DNA of 23,824 nt from Chara braunii (GCA_003427395.1 BFEA01000257.1:1101169-1124992), one strand, 5' to 3'. Numbered from the stretch's first letter, positions 1 to 11,323 are shown. Numbers and translations: made by a program. The notes: a model not told the origin generated them from the letters alone.

Positions 1-49
<49 letters not shown>
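1..49. repeat. (CA)n microsatellite
   Basis: An uninterrupted CA dinucleotide run opens the window and decays into CA-rich sequence after about position 49. It may extend beyond the left edge. No gene is attached to it. Confidence 0.97.
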
Positions 50-53
<4 letters not shown>

Positions 54-470
54 CCTACACATACACATAACACTAGTTTTTTTCACACCTCTCATAATTT
101 TTTAACATGACCAAGTCAAACAGGTAGTAAAACCCAAAAAAAGCAACGAACATTAAAACTAATTTAAAATTTTAAAAGAATAAAAAGAGTTAAAAAAAAT
201 AATAATAATAACAATAATAATATTTAAAAATAATAATAATAATAAATAAAGATATATATTTCTTTGATTAAAACAAAAAATAAAAAATTAAAATACATGA
301 TGCAAAAATAATAATAATAAAAAATAAAAATAAAATATAAGAGTAACCTGACACAAAAAATAAAAAAATTCTTTTTACTCCTTACAATAAAACTACTAAG
401 CCAATTTTTTTTTTTTTTTTAAACAACCTACCGACACTTCACTCAGCAACGAACTATGACTAACACAGAC
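50..470. other. AT-rich low-complexity stretch, no gene seen
   Basis: The stretch is very AT-rich, with irregular AAT/ATA runs around 195-245 and 305-340 and a T tract at about 405-420. No reading frame of any quality and no RNA gene are seen. Confidence 0.8.
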
Positions 471-1894
471 ACAAATGATGCACACATAAAAATAAAAACC
501 CTCTGGCGCACACCCAATTAGCTATGGGAACAACAATATGTCACCGTGCCAAAAAATTCCTTGTCCTCCCCCGCTACATGATACAACCCCCCCCCTTTTT
601 TTTCCCCCACTACTAAAAAATAAAAAATCTCTACAAAAAACAAAATTGATATAGGGTACATGGCCAAAAAACAAAAACAAAAAATGACACCACTCACAGC
701 AACGACACAAAAACGTGACGAATGGTAAATGACACACAAGATGAAACGCCACTATCCCATGACAAAACTCTTGCTGACGCTGCAACCCGAATACCACCAT
801 AGCAAAAGCACGATACGACGCTACGAGACAGAACGCTAAAAAGGCAACTATTTGGAGTCTACGTAACATACACCCTCGCGCAACGCTAACCCATAGGCGA
901 AGCATTGCTCTACTTAGCTACCTTGCAACCTCCTGACCCCCGCCCAAAACCCATCCGATCCCCCTTACCATCTCCCCCCTGATCATCATGTGCTCCTCGG
1001 TGCGACCCATATTCAACCACGACATACACAAACCCTCCCGAATCCCCATGCCCACCATACGCCCTGATCCCCTAACCAAGATGCTTACCCATGCTATTTA
1101 TAACTATCTACAACCCCGCATCACCTTCCTCCTGCGGTCACCCACCTACCATGGTGTATGCATACGAGTTCATGCTACACACATTACTCTTGTTGGCGCA
1201 GACATTCGGCACACGCGAACAACTAGGCAAGCTTAACTGGTCTTGCCGGCTGGTAAGGCACAATACTGTGCCTCTCACTTTCTGCTACGAGAAACGTAGC
1301 GCCTGAGCATTGCACTCTGCGCAGACTAGCGACTGATTGTTCGCCTGCCATCGCCGGACACAGCCATGGAGGCTACTGATGTGGCTGCTTCACCAGCCTT
1401 GACTGCTCAGGTATGGATCCCTTGATTCTGAACCTCTAAACTGCCTATGTTGAAGCTCTTACAACCCCCTGGAACCTAACCCACACCCCCATGATAACTG
1501 GAGCCTAACTATTAGTCCCTCTGATGAGCTGCTATGGGTGCTAGGCGGCGAAAAGCGCGTTTAAGGGCGTGCAACCCCCCTACGGCTGGGTCTTCATACC
1601 CATTCCTAACCGGTGCTAACCTACTAACTCTAATCTTGCTAACCTGCTCCCTATCTAATATATGCCTCGATATATCATGCACCTAACTACCCCCCTTCCC
1701 CCCCGATCTAACTGTGGACGTAATGGCAATCTCTAGTGTCCCATTCTGAATGGGATGGTCGTGTATTATATACACACACCCCCTACACACACTCCCGGAT
1801 CTTGGTTCCAGTTACCAAGCATGGGGTGGACTCCCTTGCTCGCTAGACCACGCCTAAGTCCTCACTGACCTCCCCTCGTGCACTACCCTTTATG
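471..1894. other. Intergenic DNA without a supported gene
   Basis: Short frames on both strands (for example 522-905 minus and 988-1236 plus) have low-complexity or haphazard composition and no recognisable motif. I see no tRNA, promoter or tandem repeat that I would defend. Around 1750-1790 there is a short TA/CA-rich patch. Confidence 0.6.
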
Positions 1895-2465
1895 CAGGAT
1901 GATCAAGTTAAACTAAATTATAAAACCCTCCCCCCCCCCCCCCCCCCCCCCCCCTCCCCCCTCCCCCTACAACTGTTGTACACACGACCGTCATGCTGCT
2001 ATACGCGCCCACTTTCAGAATCCCTACAGCAACGCTGCTGCACTGCGATGTGATAAAATTGGTTCTGTATGAACATGTTCTTCTAGCATCTGCAGCTACA
2101 CCGGCGACACAATATGCATTTTCGCACACTTCCAAAAATTCCCTTCACTCCTTCCACCTCCCTCCCCATCCCGCAACGGACTGGTATACATGCTAGTTTA
2201 CACGCCTACTACTCCATACAATCGCGATCTATCCAGTTGCTAATGCATGATGCACTTACCTATCAACTCCCAAACAACACCCCCTACAACCTGAACAATA
2301 CTCCCTACACTGCTATTACACCGTACCATACTCCCGCTATCCCTCTTCCCTTAATAAATCTCTACTCTCTCCCTGAAACATTTGCTCTAGCTCCCTGCTT
2401 CATACCCACCATGTGCTTTGATAAACCCCACGCATCTGAATGAATTTTTTTTCCTGCATGTGATT
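1895..2465. repeat. Dispersed repeat family, copy A
   Basis: By eye this segment matches copy B (2510-3285) in order and spacing. Shared blocks include the 'gatcaagt(t)aaa' block (about 1904 versus 2706), a 'gcccac..ttt.aga' to 'gtgataaa' block (2008-2057 versus 2788-2838), and a long block ending in 'ctttga.aaacccca..catc.gaat' (2130-2460 versus 2930-3270). Divergence is high, roughly a quarter to a third. A C-rich tract interrupts the copy at 1926-1968. No coding capacity or tRNA-like head is recognised, so the class is unknown. Confidence 0.6.
1926..1968. repeat. Poly-C tract
   Basis: A run of more than 20 consecutive C is followed by C blocks broken by single T. It lies inside copy A of the dispersed repeat, where copy B has ordinary sequence, so it is an expansion or a sequencing or assembly artefact within the copy. 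Confidence 0.9.
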
Positions 2466-2509
2466 AAAATAGCAAAGACTATGTGGTATTCAAACAAAAA
2501 GATTACTAT

Positions 2510-3285
2510 ACCAAATCCGTTTTACGGAGAGCAACTAATGCTGTCAGTGGTCTTCCTTTTTTACCTTGTGTAACCTTTTTTTAATTCCTTTTTCTTTTTT
2601 GCCCTTGACTCTGAAGACCCAAACACTTGGGTCTCTCTGCATGCATCTATGTGCTCACCTCCCACACGGTTGTAGCCCCTAAATCCAAACACATAAGTCC
2701 AATTGATCAAGTAAAACCATACCCGAAAACTAATAGTAGTACGTGTTTTTATTAGTTACAGGTTGCCCACTAAATGTTGCAACACGTGCCCACCTTTTAG
2801 ATTCCTATCAACAATGTTGCTACACCTTGGTGTGATAAATATGGATCCGCATAACAGCTCCATTAATATTTATAGTACACTATGCAATAACACACGCTAA
2901 AGTTAATCAACTCCCGAAATTTCGTCACTCCCGACTAACCCCCCGTTGGTTTTCACGCTATCTTCCTACCACATTGCTAATCTGCATATTTACTACTTCA
3001 CATAATCGCAACCTTTCCAGCAGCCACAAATACACAATGCACTTACCCATCAATTCATGAACAATACCCCCTACTCCTCGAACAATACTACCTATACTAT
3101 GACCACACCATCTGACATAAGCACCCCGAAGTAAATAGATATACTCCCGCTATTCCCTTGCCTTAGTAAATCCCTATTCCATTCGTATAACGCATGCTCT
3201 AGCAACATGCGACACATCCGCCATATACTTTGAAAAACCCCATATATCCGAATAAACTTTTGGTGTTTGCCCATGATCAACGAAA
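2510..3285. repeat. Dispersed repeat family, copy B (fullest copy)
   Basis: This is the longest version of the repeat. Its left half (about 2540-2780) matches copy C at 3845-4060, including the shared 'ctcacctc.cacacgg' and 'tacaggttg.c.actaaat' blocks. Its right half (about 2780-3285) matches copy A. The head-to-tail spacing between A and B is roughly 780-800 bp, which suggests an old tandem or nested family. Short frames inside it are not conserved between copies. Confidence 0.6.
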
Positions 3286-3394
3286 AAAAATCCTAGAATT
3301 AAATAATCATTCTATATTAAAATTACAATCTAGATTTCAAATTTTCATTCCATCTTAAAAAATGTCATTCCAATTTTAAAATTTTTCATCTTAC

Positions 3395-3735
3395 TTATAA
3401 ATTTTCATTCCAAGAATAGGGTATCCCTTCTTATTTGGACTGCATGCTAGAGATGGAATGAAAGTCTAGATGAGTTCATGAAATATTTGAATTGGACTGT
3501 CATTCTTAGTAAGGATTTTCAGTCATAAATAGGTTAATCCAATTTAAATTAGAAGATATTTGTCGTAGTAGAATGAAAATTTATTCAAACCATTTCATGA
3601 ACTCGTCCACACTTTCATTCCATCTTGAACAAATCGATGTAGTTGGAAGGGAAAGCTCATATTTAGACGGGAACTTATCAAATAAAACGGGAAATTTTAT
3701 AATTGGACGAACATTGGAATGATAATTTATAAATA
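3395..3735. repeat. Foldback (inverted-repeat) sequence, MITE-like
   Basis: The segment at 3451-3504 is closely matched by the reverse complement of 3571-3625. The core is 'gatggaatgaaagt' followed by 'gagttcatgaaat', and the spacer is about 65 bp. Weaker complementarity continues outward to about 3395 and 3735 through repeated 'cattcca'/'tggaatg' words. The whole is AT-rich and non-coding, and it separates repeat copies B and C. That structure fits a degenerate foldback element or MITE, but no target-site duplication was identified. Confidence 0.55.
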
Positions 3736-3844
3736 TGAAGGATTTTTTCTTTATGGAATGTTTTTTCAACTTTCATTTCTCGTGGGAATTTTTATGTTGA
3801 TTAACATAACACAAACTATATTTTGTACAAACGAAAAACCAATC

Positions 3845-4060
3845 CTTCTTCTACACAAAGTTGCTAATGCTACTCGTGTTTCTTTTTTACTTCTTTGCCA
3901 TTAACCTTTTTCACGCATCTCTGCACTCACCTCTCACACGGACGTAGCCCCTTCCTGAGCCATAAGTTCGATTGACCGGGTGAACCCGTCCCCGAAATTA
4001 ACATTAGTACGGGCTCTAATGAAGTACAGGTTGGCTACTAAATATTATGAGAGTACAACC
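3845..4060. repeat. Dispersed repeat family, copy C (left half only)
   Basis: This matches 2540-2780 of copy B: a 'gctaatgct' block, a T-rich block, 'ctcacctctcacacgg', 'gtagcccc', a 'cccgaaa.taa.a.tagtacg' block and 'tacaggttg.ctactaaat'. Similarity stops after about 4060, so the right half is missing. Confidence 0.6.
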
Positions 4061-5384
4061 ATATGAAACATTTTTAACCATCGCAGCAAGGGTTGCTCAT
4101 GGTCCTGTTTACTTCTTCTTTTTTTTACTTTGAGGAATAGTGGGTTAATGATTTGATTGACTACACAAATCCACTACTGTAACCCTTAAAGTCCGATCCA
4201 CCGATCAACCATGCTAGGAAGCGCTACATCCAAACAATCAATCACGGGTTGCTAAACCGACACCCGATTTGATGATCTACTATAAACACGACTGCACGTT
4301 GCTCAAACGGCTATACTAGACAAATAAAGTTAGACCAGTACTGAGAAACATACGAATTTATATCTAGTTACATATTAATCATCCATTGCACACGAAGATG
4401 ATGTTACCGCACACTTCCCTGGCGTAATAATGTTTTCGGTTTTTTATATATATATATAAAAATCTCGCTTAATTAAAAACCGGGACTTCATATGGACCAC
4501 CGTTTTTTAGCCTTAAAACGGATTAAGTATATTACCATCATGAATGGATAACACCTGCAGCTGTACTAATAGATGATAATTAGCGCAACCTTGCCCTAAT
4601 TAAGACTGAAACAGGAATCCACATTCCTAAGTCGACGACCGACATAGATAACCCCCGCCCTCATCTGCATATCGATGAATAAACGTAGTAACCGCCAAAT
4701 CGGGTACTACCCCTCCTTTTTTTCATTTGATTGTCCTACCTGCCCTAGCTAGATCGGTAAAATTGAAAAACAAATAATATACCGACTGTTTTGAGCAAAC
4801 CTCCTTCAAGTTGTCCCCATCAAAACGGCATTTTCGTTAAAAATGAACTGTTTTGTAAAAAGTGAACATAATGAAATTAACGAAGTAACCGAACAAAAGG
4901 TCAATTGTAGAACAAAAAAAATAGGATTGTAATATTCCGGCACAATGTAAACCTGGAGCAGAGAAGTGTCGAAATGATTAGAATATAAACGGAAAAAATG
5001 ACATCATATGCGAAGGAAAGAATTGCGAAATTTGTAAAACCCTTAACACATTCAAACAAAGAGCAACTCTCCAACATCCATGTCTTAGACCTTTGTTGCT
5101 TCAAAGTATAAGAACACCCTTCATATGGAGATCGTGGAAGGAAAATTTAATGCAAAAGTCCATTGGCAATTATATTAAAAGCAAAGCAGTGCCACTTAGA
5201 TCAACTCAATGGTGTGTCTATGAACTCTTAAAATTACACATTGTCAAAATCTTCGTCAAAGTTGACTATAATTGAAATCGACTTTTAGGCACTGCTAGAT
5301 AGCACTTCAAAACGATATTCTAAGGCTACTTGAATCAGACCTTAGTACATAATGAAAATATTAATACGATCTGCATGATAAATT
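4061..5384. other. AT-rich intergenic DNA, no gene seen
   Basis: No frame of credible composition occurs here. A TA dinucleotide run at about 4446-4458 sits inside a short inverted repeat (CGGTTTTT near 4437 pairing with AAAAACCG near 4476). Nothing else is recognised. Confidence 0.6.
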
Positions 5385-6059
5385 TCACGCTCTCCTCATG
5401 TGAATTGTCCAATCTGCTATATTGCTCGTCTCATTGTGCCCATCGAACGTGGGGTCATTGTACTCTACGTAAGTTTCTATGATTTCATACTCTCGCAGCA
5501 GAAGACTTCGTACATATGTAATCGTTGTGTCCACGAGCCCATCCACGAGTGCTTTGAGCGACGGTTGGTCTATGATCCTCCTTCCAAATGCTTCCTGTCT
5601 TTGTTCGTCGATGTCATGTGCATTGGATATGTTTGCACTTGTAGAATGATCGTTATAAATAAGAAAAGAAAGTTTGCAGCGCCCTTGGATACTTGACGCT
5701 GCACAGTACAAGGTCATCACCTTGAAGTTGTTGTGGTAGAACTTCAGTGCTGAATAGTACAATTCTGAATACGGTGCGAGCACTTCTCGCGGATATTATC
5801 TTGTTCCACAACACCTACGACCACAAATATACAAACATTGTCGAGGATAATGCTCCCAGCAATCCGGTGCGACATCCACACCTCTGACATTGAGTACTGC
5901 ACCCTCGAAAACCACTTCAGGTGTGAAAAAGATAAACCCCATATCATGCCTTACATTTCTGCCCCACACCATATTGCTTGGCGGCCATCCAGTCGTTGAA
6001 TGAACCGTTCTGCAACACATGAAATACAGAAGCTCAATGACAACTAATTGATACAGCAA
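5385..6059 (-). pseudogene. Unrecognised minus-strand coding remnant
   Basis: One frame runs from 6059 down to a stop at 5385-5387, interrupted by a single in-frame TAA at 5796-5798. The two halves (87 and 132 residues) have protein-like composition, and the join reads smoothly. No domain is recognised. The nominal ATG at 6059 may not be real: a splice-acceptor-like 'tgttgcag' lies just inside the frame, so the true exon may begin near 6012. It lies on the same strand and just downstream of the DUF7869-type pseudogene. It could be a second gene of that element or a downstream exon of something else. It could also be chance, given its modest length. Confidence 0.35.
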
Positions 6060-6290
6060 TACACTCGAATGAAATATGATTACCTCTTCTCAATGACGTA
6101 CTTAAAGTCTACTAATCTTCATCATAAGGAAGTAAAAGGCAAGCCAATGATTTATAGTTGAACTGTATATGAATGGAAGCTCAATGACAAGTAAATGGTA
6201 CACCAACACACATGAAATGAGGCCTTCTCAGCGATTTATCCTATTGGTCTTCATCATCTGGAAGTGAAAAACATGCCAAGGTTTTCTCTC
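6024..6290. repeat. Imperfect tandem duplication across the pseudogene 3' end
   Basis: Segment 6024-6156 and segment 6168-6290 align. Both start with 'gaagctcaatgacaa', continue through a 'gaatgaaat' or 'catgaaatga' block and a 'cttctca' block, then 'cttcatcat' and 'gaagt.aaa.' words. They differ at roughly a quarter of positions. The right-hand copy holds the last codons and terminal stop of the minus-strand pseudogene. The left-hand copy is therefore a duplicated 3' end. Confidence 0.6.
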
Positions 6291-9159
6291 TGACCGATTT
6301 GGGAATATGCACTCCATTTTCCAAATGCAACGTCCTTGATGACCAGCTCTACAAAACACAGTTCACGTGCTGCCACTGCTGTGGTGTTGTGCTGTCTTTC
6401 TTTCATATCTTCTTCCATGCATTTACATATTGCAGAGAAAAACTTTTGACGACAGGTTGTGGCACCCAATATTCAATAAGAACATGATTGAAAGCAGGCG
6501 ACTTCCTATCGTTGTCAATATTAGAAATGACTCTACCCATCCACACGGGAACTCCCTGATCGTTATCATCTTGCGAAGGACGCAAGAGAACGAATTGACC
6601 CTTTTCGACATCCACAACCTGGTCGAGCTCTGCTTTTGGAAGCTCATCGGCTGGCCCAGCAAACAACGGCTCCTTATTCTCATTGCTCTGCAAGAGGAAG
6701 GGAATATCAATATCCTCAGCATCGTCCTTCATAATTCTGTCTCGCGAGGGCCAAAAGCCAGCCTTGAGTTATGTTTTCGCAAAGCCAGACCCATAATTTT
6801 GCTCGATTGTGTCCAGGAAAGTTTTCCTGTGTGAAAGAGAACTCTCCTTTGAGAAGCTAACCTCATCTTTCATTCCCAACCACTCGTGTCGGATGTTTTC
6901 CAACCACTCAACAAACGTCTTCACGCGTTCAATTCCTGATTTGAAATTTGAATTCTTATCCTTAGCGGGTTGACCACATGATATTTCTGTAACAGGTCGA
7001 ATAGGTGACGGGAGAACAGGTGAAGGTTCGAATAGCCATTCGGGTCGAGCATATGCTTTATTTTCATCTCGTTTAAAGCAATAGACCGGAGAAGACCAGT
7101 GCGAAGAAGTGCAATACTCTTTCCAATGGAAGACAGGATTGTCATCCTCCATATAAAACCTAAATAAATGTGGCTTTGTATGACCGGTCAGTTTGTTCAC
7201 CAGGAAGGGCTTAACAGCTCCCCGCCAGTCAGCAATTTCATCCATAATTGTGCACAAAGGACGTTCTTTTTTAGAACTCGCAACGAGTTTGAATAGGTCG
7301 AGCATGGTATAATCATCGGGCATTTTCAGTTTGCGAGAGAAATGACTGAAAGTGGTATCAAGGTCCGTATGTGTATGTCCTACCAACATAAAACCGAATT
7401 CAACTTTTTTGAAGAAGCCAAATTTCACCAAAGTTGCGGCCAAAGACAAAACGTATTTGTTTTTGTTTTTTCTCCAGCAGTTGTCGGCTTGTATCCTCAA
7501 TTTAGGAGGTAAGTCGCTTGTCGCCTGTATGTCACGCATAACTTTCATAATGGATGACACCAGAGCATTGGAATCATGTAGATAGCAAGGGTACCATGTG
7601 TGAACATGCACCGATGGTGAACGACCGTGTGCGATAATAGCTGTTAAATTTGTTTTCATCATTGGAATATTCGCGAATGCCTTCGACTTGTTTTCTCCGC
7701 CAAAGTGTGGAATACTCGTCTTGCTTTGGTCCATACCATCAATAATGATGCATAAACTGTTGGAACCTGGTCTCTTCGACTCATCCTTCCACACCTCATA
7801 AGCAACACGGTATTGGAGCTGCAAGTCCAAGTGTTTATCGCGTTTCGAAACGAAATAATCACGCGCATGTACGAACTTTGCAGAATTGATAGATTCTTTG
7901 AACTCAACATACTGCTCGCATTTCGCAAAGTTTTGATCAACTTCATGAAATTTCACATGCCAGAAGTGTGTTCTCCACATGTTATAGAAAACTTGGAGAG
8001 AATTCGAAGGGACACCCAAGTTGTCAAATTGTGACTTCAACAACTTATAAATGTCAACCTTGTTATAGCAAGCAGGCAATCTCAAAACCACTCGTGATTC
8101 TTCATCTTTGATCCTCATGTCATCGGGCATGGAATCTGCATTGTCACGCACAAAGGAGCTTAGTTCGTTGAACATCGTCGCATATATTGTAGATGTGCGT
8201 CTGAGTCCAGTGCTGCCATGCTCCGGCATAATATAACCTTTTCACAAAGTCACCCTCTTTTTCAAAAATGTATTCCTGCACACACCCAGTGTGAAACACC
8301 GTGCACTAATGCACACCTTTCTTTTCCCCACAATACGTTGCACAATCTCTTTCTTATCTTCCACGAAGGTGAACCTATTTAACGTTTCAACCCACCATGC
8401 ATCTCTACTTTTGTGATCCTTACAGTAATATGCACTCCGGACAACTTTGATGTCTTCCATGGTCATGCGAGCGCAACAATCTTGTTTACAACAAACTTGT
8501 CCACGTACACTCGCCAGTGCTTTTTTGGTGAACTTTCTATGAACTGTTTGCAGAATCTTCTTTGACTGAGGCATTCTGACACGAAAAGTATAAGGACGCT
8601 TCTCCGACGACAAACGTTTTGGGAAAATGTCATCAAAATCCAAGATAACATCAGAACTCTCTATACCGTTGCGACAGTAGTGGTCAGTGTCATCATAATC
8701 GCAAGGTTATGGATGATCAATTTTGTCTGGAGAACTATTGGCGTCAGATGACATCGAAGCACCAAATTCTGAACCATCTTCATCACTCTCGCCAAACAGA
8801 AGGCCTGTGCACTCGAAATCTCGTAGCGAACTTCTCGGCACCCACATGATACGATCTACATCGGATGTGTTCCTGTCACCGGAGGCGGCCCTACCCTAAC
8901 CTTCCGAACCTTCTGCATCAGAGGTTTTCACTGGTCCGCCCAAGGCTGGAGATGCACTTTTGCATGTGGTTTCTTCACACGCAGCCATCCGGGACCTTTT
9001 ATGACCAGGAGATTCTGGAGTTATTTGAACGTCTTGCGAAAACATTGGCAGGTCCGGCGGAGGAAGCTTAGAATTAGGCAGTATATTAGATGCCACACAG
9101 TCCATGCTTTCCAAAGTTGTGCTGGCAGCTTGCCGCTGTGCATGCCCACCACAAGCCAT
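6241..9159 (-). pseudogene. DUF7869-type transposase-like protein, broken by six nonsense codons
   Basis: A single frame runs from ATG at 9159 (a stop codon directly precedes it) to TAG at 6243-6241. It is 973 codons long, with in-frame stops at 8898-8896 TAG, 8709-8707 TAA, 8244-8242 TGA, 6771-6769 TAA, 6405-6403 TGA and 6351-6349 TAG, and no frameshift. In order it shows an acidic Ser-rich N-terminus and a Cys-rich segment (about residues 215-250, with CC, CC and a later C..H) as in the N-terminal zinc cluster of this family. The conserved core has DGMDQSK (about 474), ADN...NKN (about 559) and GHTHTDLD (about 594-601). A C-terminal SH3- or chromo-like stretch with GQFVLL and VWMGRV follows at about 840-880. 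The D...D...H/D arrangement suggests an RNase H-like nuclease; this is inference, since the family function is not settled to my knowledge. No terminal inverted repeats were found. Confidence 0.75.
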
Positions 9160-9369
9160 TTAAAACGTTTCTGCGATGACAAAACAGTGGACCACTGGCA
9201 CAAGACATGCATATCAGTAACAAATCCGCAATTAGATGGATCACATGCGGTATATGTAGAGTGCAATACATGTGGTTCAGCGCGGCCACTGCTAGCCACA
9301 CACAACTGATGTAAGGCCCATGAATGCGAGAAAAATACAGTCTTCAACAGAAGCGATGCACGAGAGACA

Positions 9370-10527
9370 CGGCGACTGGCTGTCGTGTTGAACGTGATGA
9401 TCTCCCACCTCGGTCGTGTCGAACACGACAACGCATCATCGCATTGCACAACACGACAGGCACACACGGCAAGAGCCACCGTCACCATATTCTCACGACA
9501 GCGCGGTCATGTTCAACATGCCTGCGCTCAACTGTTGTCTTGTCGCGATCGATGTCCGTGTCTGTATGACAGCCACCGCCGTCCACCGTCGTCGTGTTGA
9601 AGATGACAATGAGCAACCGCCTTCTTGTTGAACACGACGGTGCTTTCGTGGCGAACATGTCCGCGCTCGATCGTCGCATGTTGAACATTACCACTGGCAC
9701 GGCGGCGATTTAATGCGGTCGATTTCAACACTACGAGAGCAACCGTCATCGCATTGAACACGACGGCGGGGTCGGGGGTTGCCACCTCGGTCGCGTTCGA
9801 CACGATGACAGCGACCGTCATCGTGTTGAACACGACGACGGGGTCGTGTTCAGCACGTGGTGTACATGCCCTCGCTCGATCGTCATCGTATTGAACACGA
9901 CCTGCGGTCGTGTTGGACACGAGGACAACTTTCGTCATAGGTTGAACACGGTCGCGGGGTCGGGGGGTGCCACCGCGGTCGTGTTCGACACGATGACAGC
10001 GACCGTCATCGGGTTGAACACGACGGTGGGGTCTTGTTCAGAACGTGCTGTACATGCCCGCACTCGACCGTCACCGTATTGAACACGACCGTGGGGTTGG
10101 GGGCTGCCACTGCGGTCATGTTCGACACGATGACAGCGATCGTCATCGGGTCGAACACGACGGTGAGGTCGGGGGGTGCCACCGCTGTCGTGTCCGACAC
10201 AGTGACAGCGACCGTCATCGGGTCGAACACGACGGTGGGGTCGTGTTCAGCACGTGTTGTACATGCCCTCACTCGACCGTCACCGTATTGAACACGACCG
10301 TGGCGTTGTGGGGTGCCACTGCGATCATGTTCGACATGATGACAGCGACCGTCATCGGGTTGAACACGACGGTGAGGTCAGGGGGTGCCACCGCGGTCGT
10401 GTTCGACGTGGTGACAATGACCATCATCGGATTGAACACGACGGTGGGGTCATGTTCAGCACGTGGCGTACACGCCCGCGCTCAACCGTCATCGTGTCGA
10501 ACACGATGGTCGTCGTGTCGGACTCGA
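9370..10527. repeat. GC-rich near-palindrome array with a 209-bp higher-order unit
   Basis: Dozens of words of the type TCGTGTTNAACACGA or TCGTGTTCGACACGA recur, spaced by 'gggt/ggtgccaccgcggt' and 'gatgacagcgaccgtcatcg'. A marker block ('gt.gtgttcag.acgtg..gtaca') starts at 9843, 10031, 10240 and 10449, giving steps of 188, 209 and 209 bp. The part before about 9740 is less regular. The many overlapping open frames on both strands are translations of the repeat and are not genes. Confidence 0.85.
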
Positions 10528-10629
10528 TGATGGACGACTCTATGAACTGTGGGAGAAATTTTGTTGACGTCCTGAAAAACCACGAATGACGAATGGCCGT
10601 AGTGGATGGGCGCGATTGGGGGGTTGGCG

Positions 10630-10630
<1 letters not shown>

Positions 10631-10684
<54 letters not shown>
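10631..10684. repeat. Poly-G run (54 G)
   Basis: Fifty-four consecutive G are followed by G-rich sequence up to the assembly gap. On this strand it would form G-quadruplex structure and stall polymerases, which probably explains the adjoining gap. The true length is doubtful, as homopolymers of this size are rarely called correctly. Confidence 0.95.
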
Positions 10685-10685
<1 letters not shown>

Positions 10686-10720
10686 GCGGGGGCGGCGAGG
10701 ATTCCGAACTCACCTGGGTC

Positions 10721-10915
10721 NNNNNNNNNNNNNNNNNNNNNNNNNNNNNNNNNNNNNNNNNNNNNNNNNNNNNNNNNNNNNNNNNNNNNNNNNNNNNNNN
10801 NNNNNNNNNNNNNNNNNNNNNNNNNNNNNNNNNNNNNNNNNNNNNNNNNNNNNNNNNNNNNNNNNNNNNNNNNNNNNNNNNNNNNNNNNNNNNNNNNNNN
10901 NNNNNNNNNNNNNNN
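10721..10915. other. Assembly gap (195 N)
   Basis: An unbroken run of N. Any frame reading across it is meaningless. The relation between the palindrome array on the left and the promoter region on the right is not proven by sequence. Confidence 0.99.
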
Positions 10916-11044
10916 TGGCGGAGCAACGCAGCTGTCTTTCACGTCGACGCGAAGGTGACACTGCACCGGCCTTTTGTCTGGGGGAGCAACGCAAGGGAAA
11001 AGACCCTTGGATCCTTCTGCGAAGCTCGTTTTAACAGTCGCGGA

Positions 11045-11262
11045 CGGCACCGGCACCAGTTCTCCCCTCACCCGATCCTGGCCCTCAGCCGATGGATCGA
11101 CAGCCCAGACTTTCCCGGAATGCGAATCGTCGCCCGTTGGGCACCGATTCTCACCGCGGCACCGGTTTTCCCCGCACCCGATCCTGGCCCTCAGCCGAGG
11201 GATCGACGACCCAGACTTTCCCGAGATTCGAAACGTCGGTCCTGCGGCACTGATACCCCGAG
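11045..11262. repeat. 106-bp tandem duplication, two copies
   Basis: The block 'cccgatcctggccctcagcc' occurs at 11071 and again at 11177. The flanking 'gcacc.gttt/ctc', 'gatcgac.gcccagactttccc' and 'cgaa.cgtc' words repeat in the same order. The two copies differ at roughly one position in six. They lie just upstream of the TATA-like site and could be duplicated promoter sequence. Confidence 0.8.
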
Positions 11263-11323
11263 GCACCAGGTCCCTAACCCACACCCCACAGACCGCATTC
11301 CCTCGCAGGCCCTCCACAAAAAG

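Noticed and set aside
518-1306. Frames at 522-905 minus and 988-1306 plus as genes
   Set aside because: Haphazard composition, no motif, overlapping alternatives of similar length, and AT/C-rich low-complexity DNA.
3930-4030. tRNA-derived SINE, because of a B-box-like GTTCGATT in repeat copy C
   Set aside because: No A box at the proper distance, and the word is not conserved in copy B.
9385-10589. Many open frames of 70-160 residues on both strands
   Set aside because: All are translations of the near-palindrome array; their repeated NTTV/HDD-type peptides follow the DNA repeat and occur in every frame.
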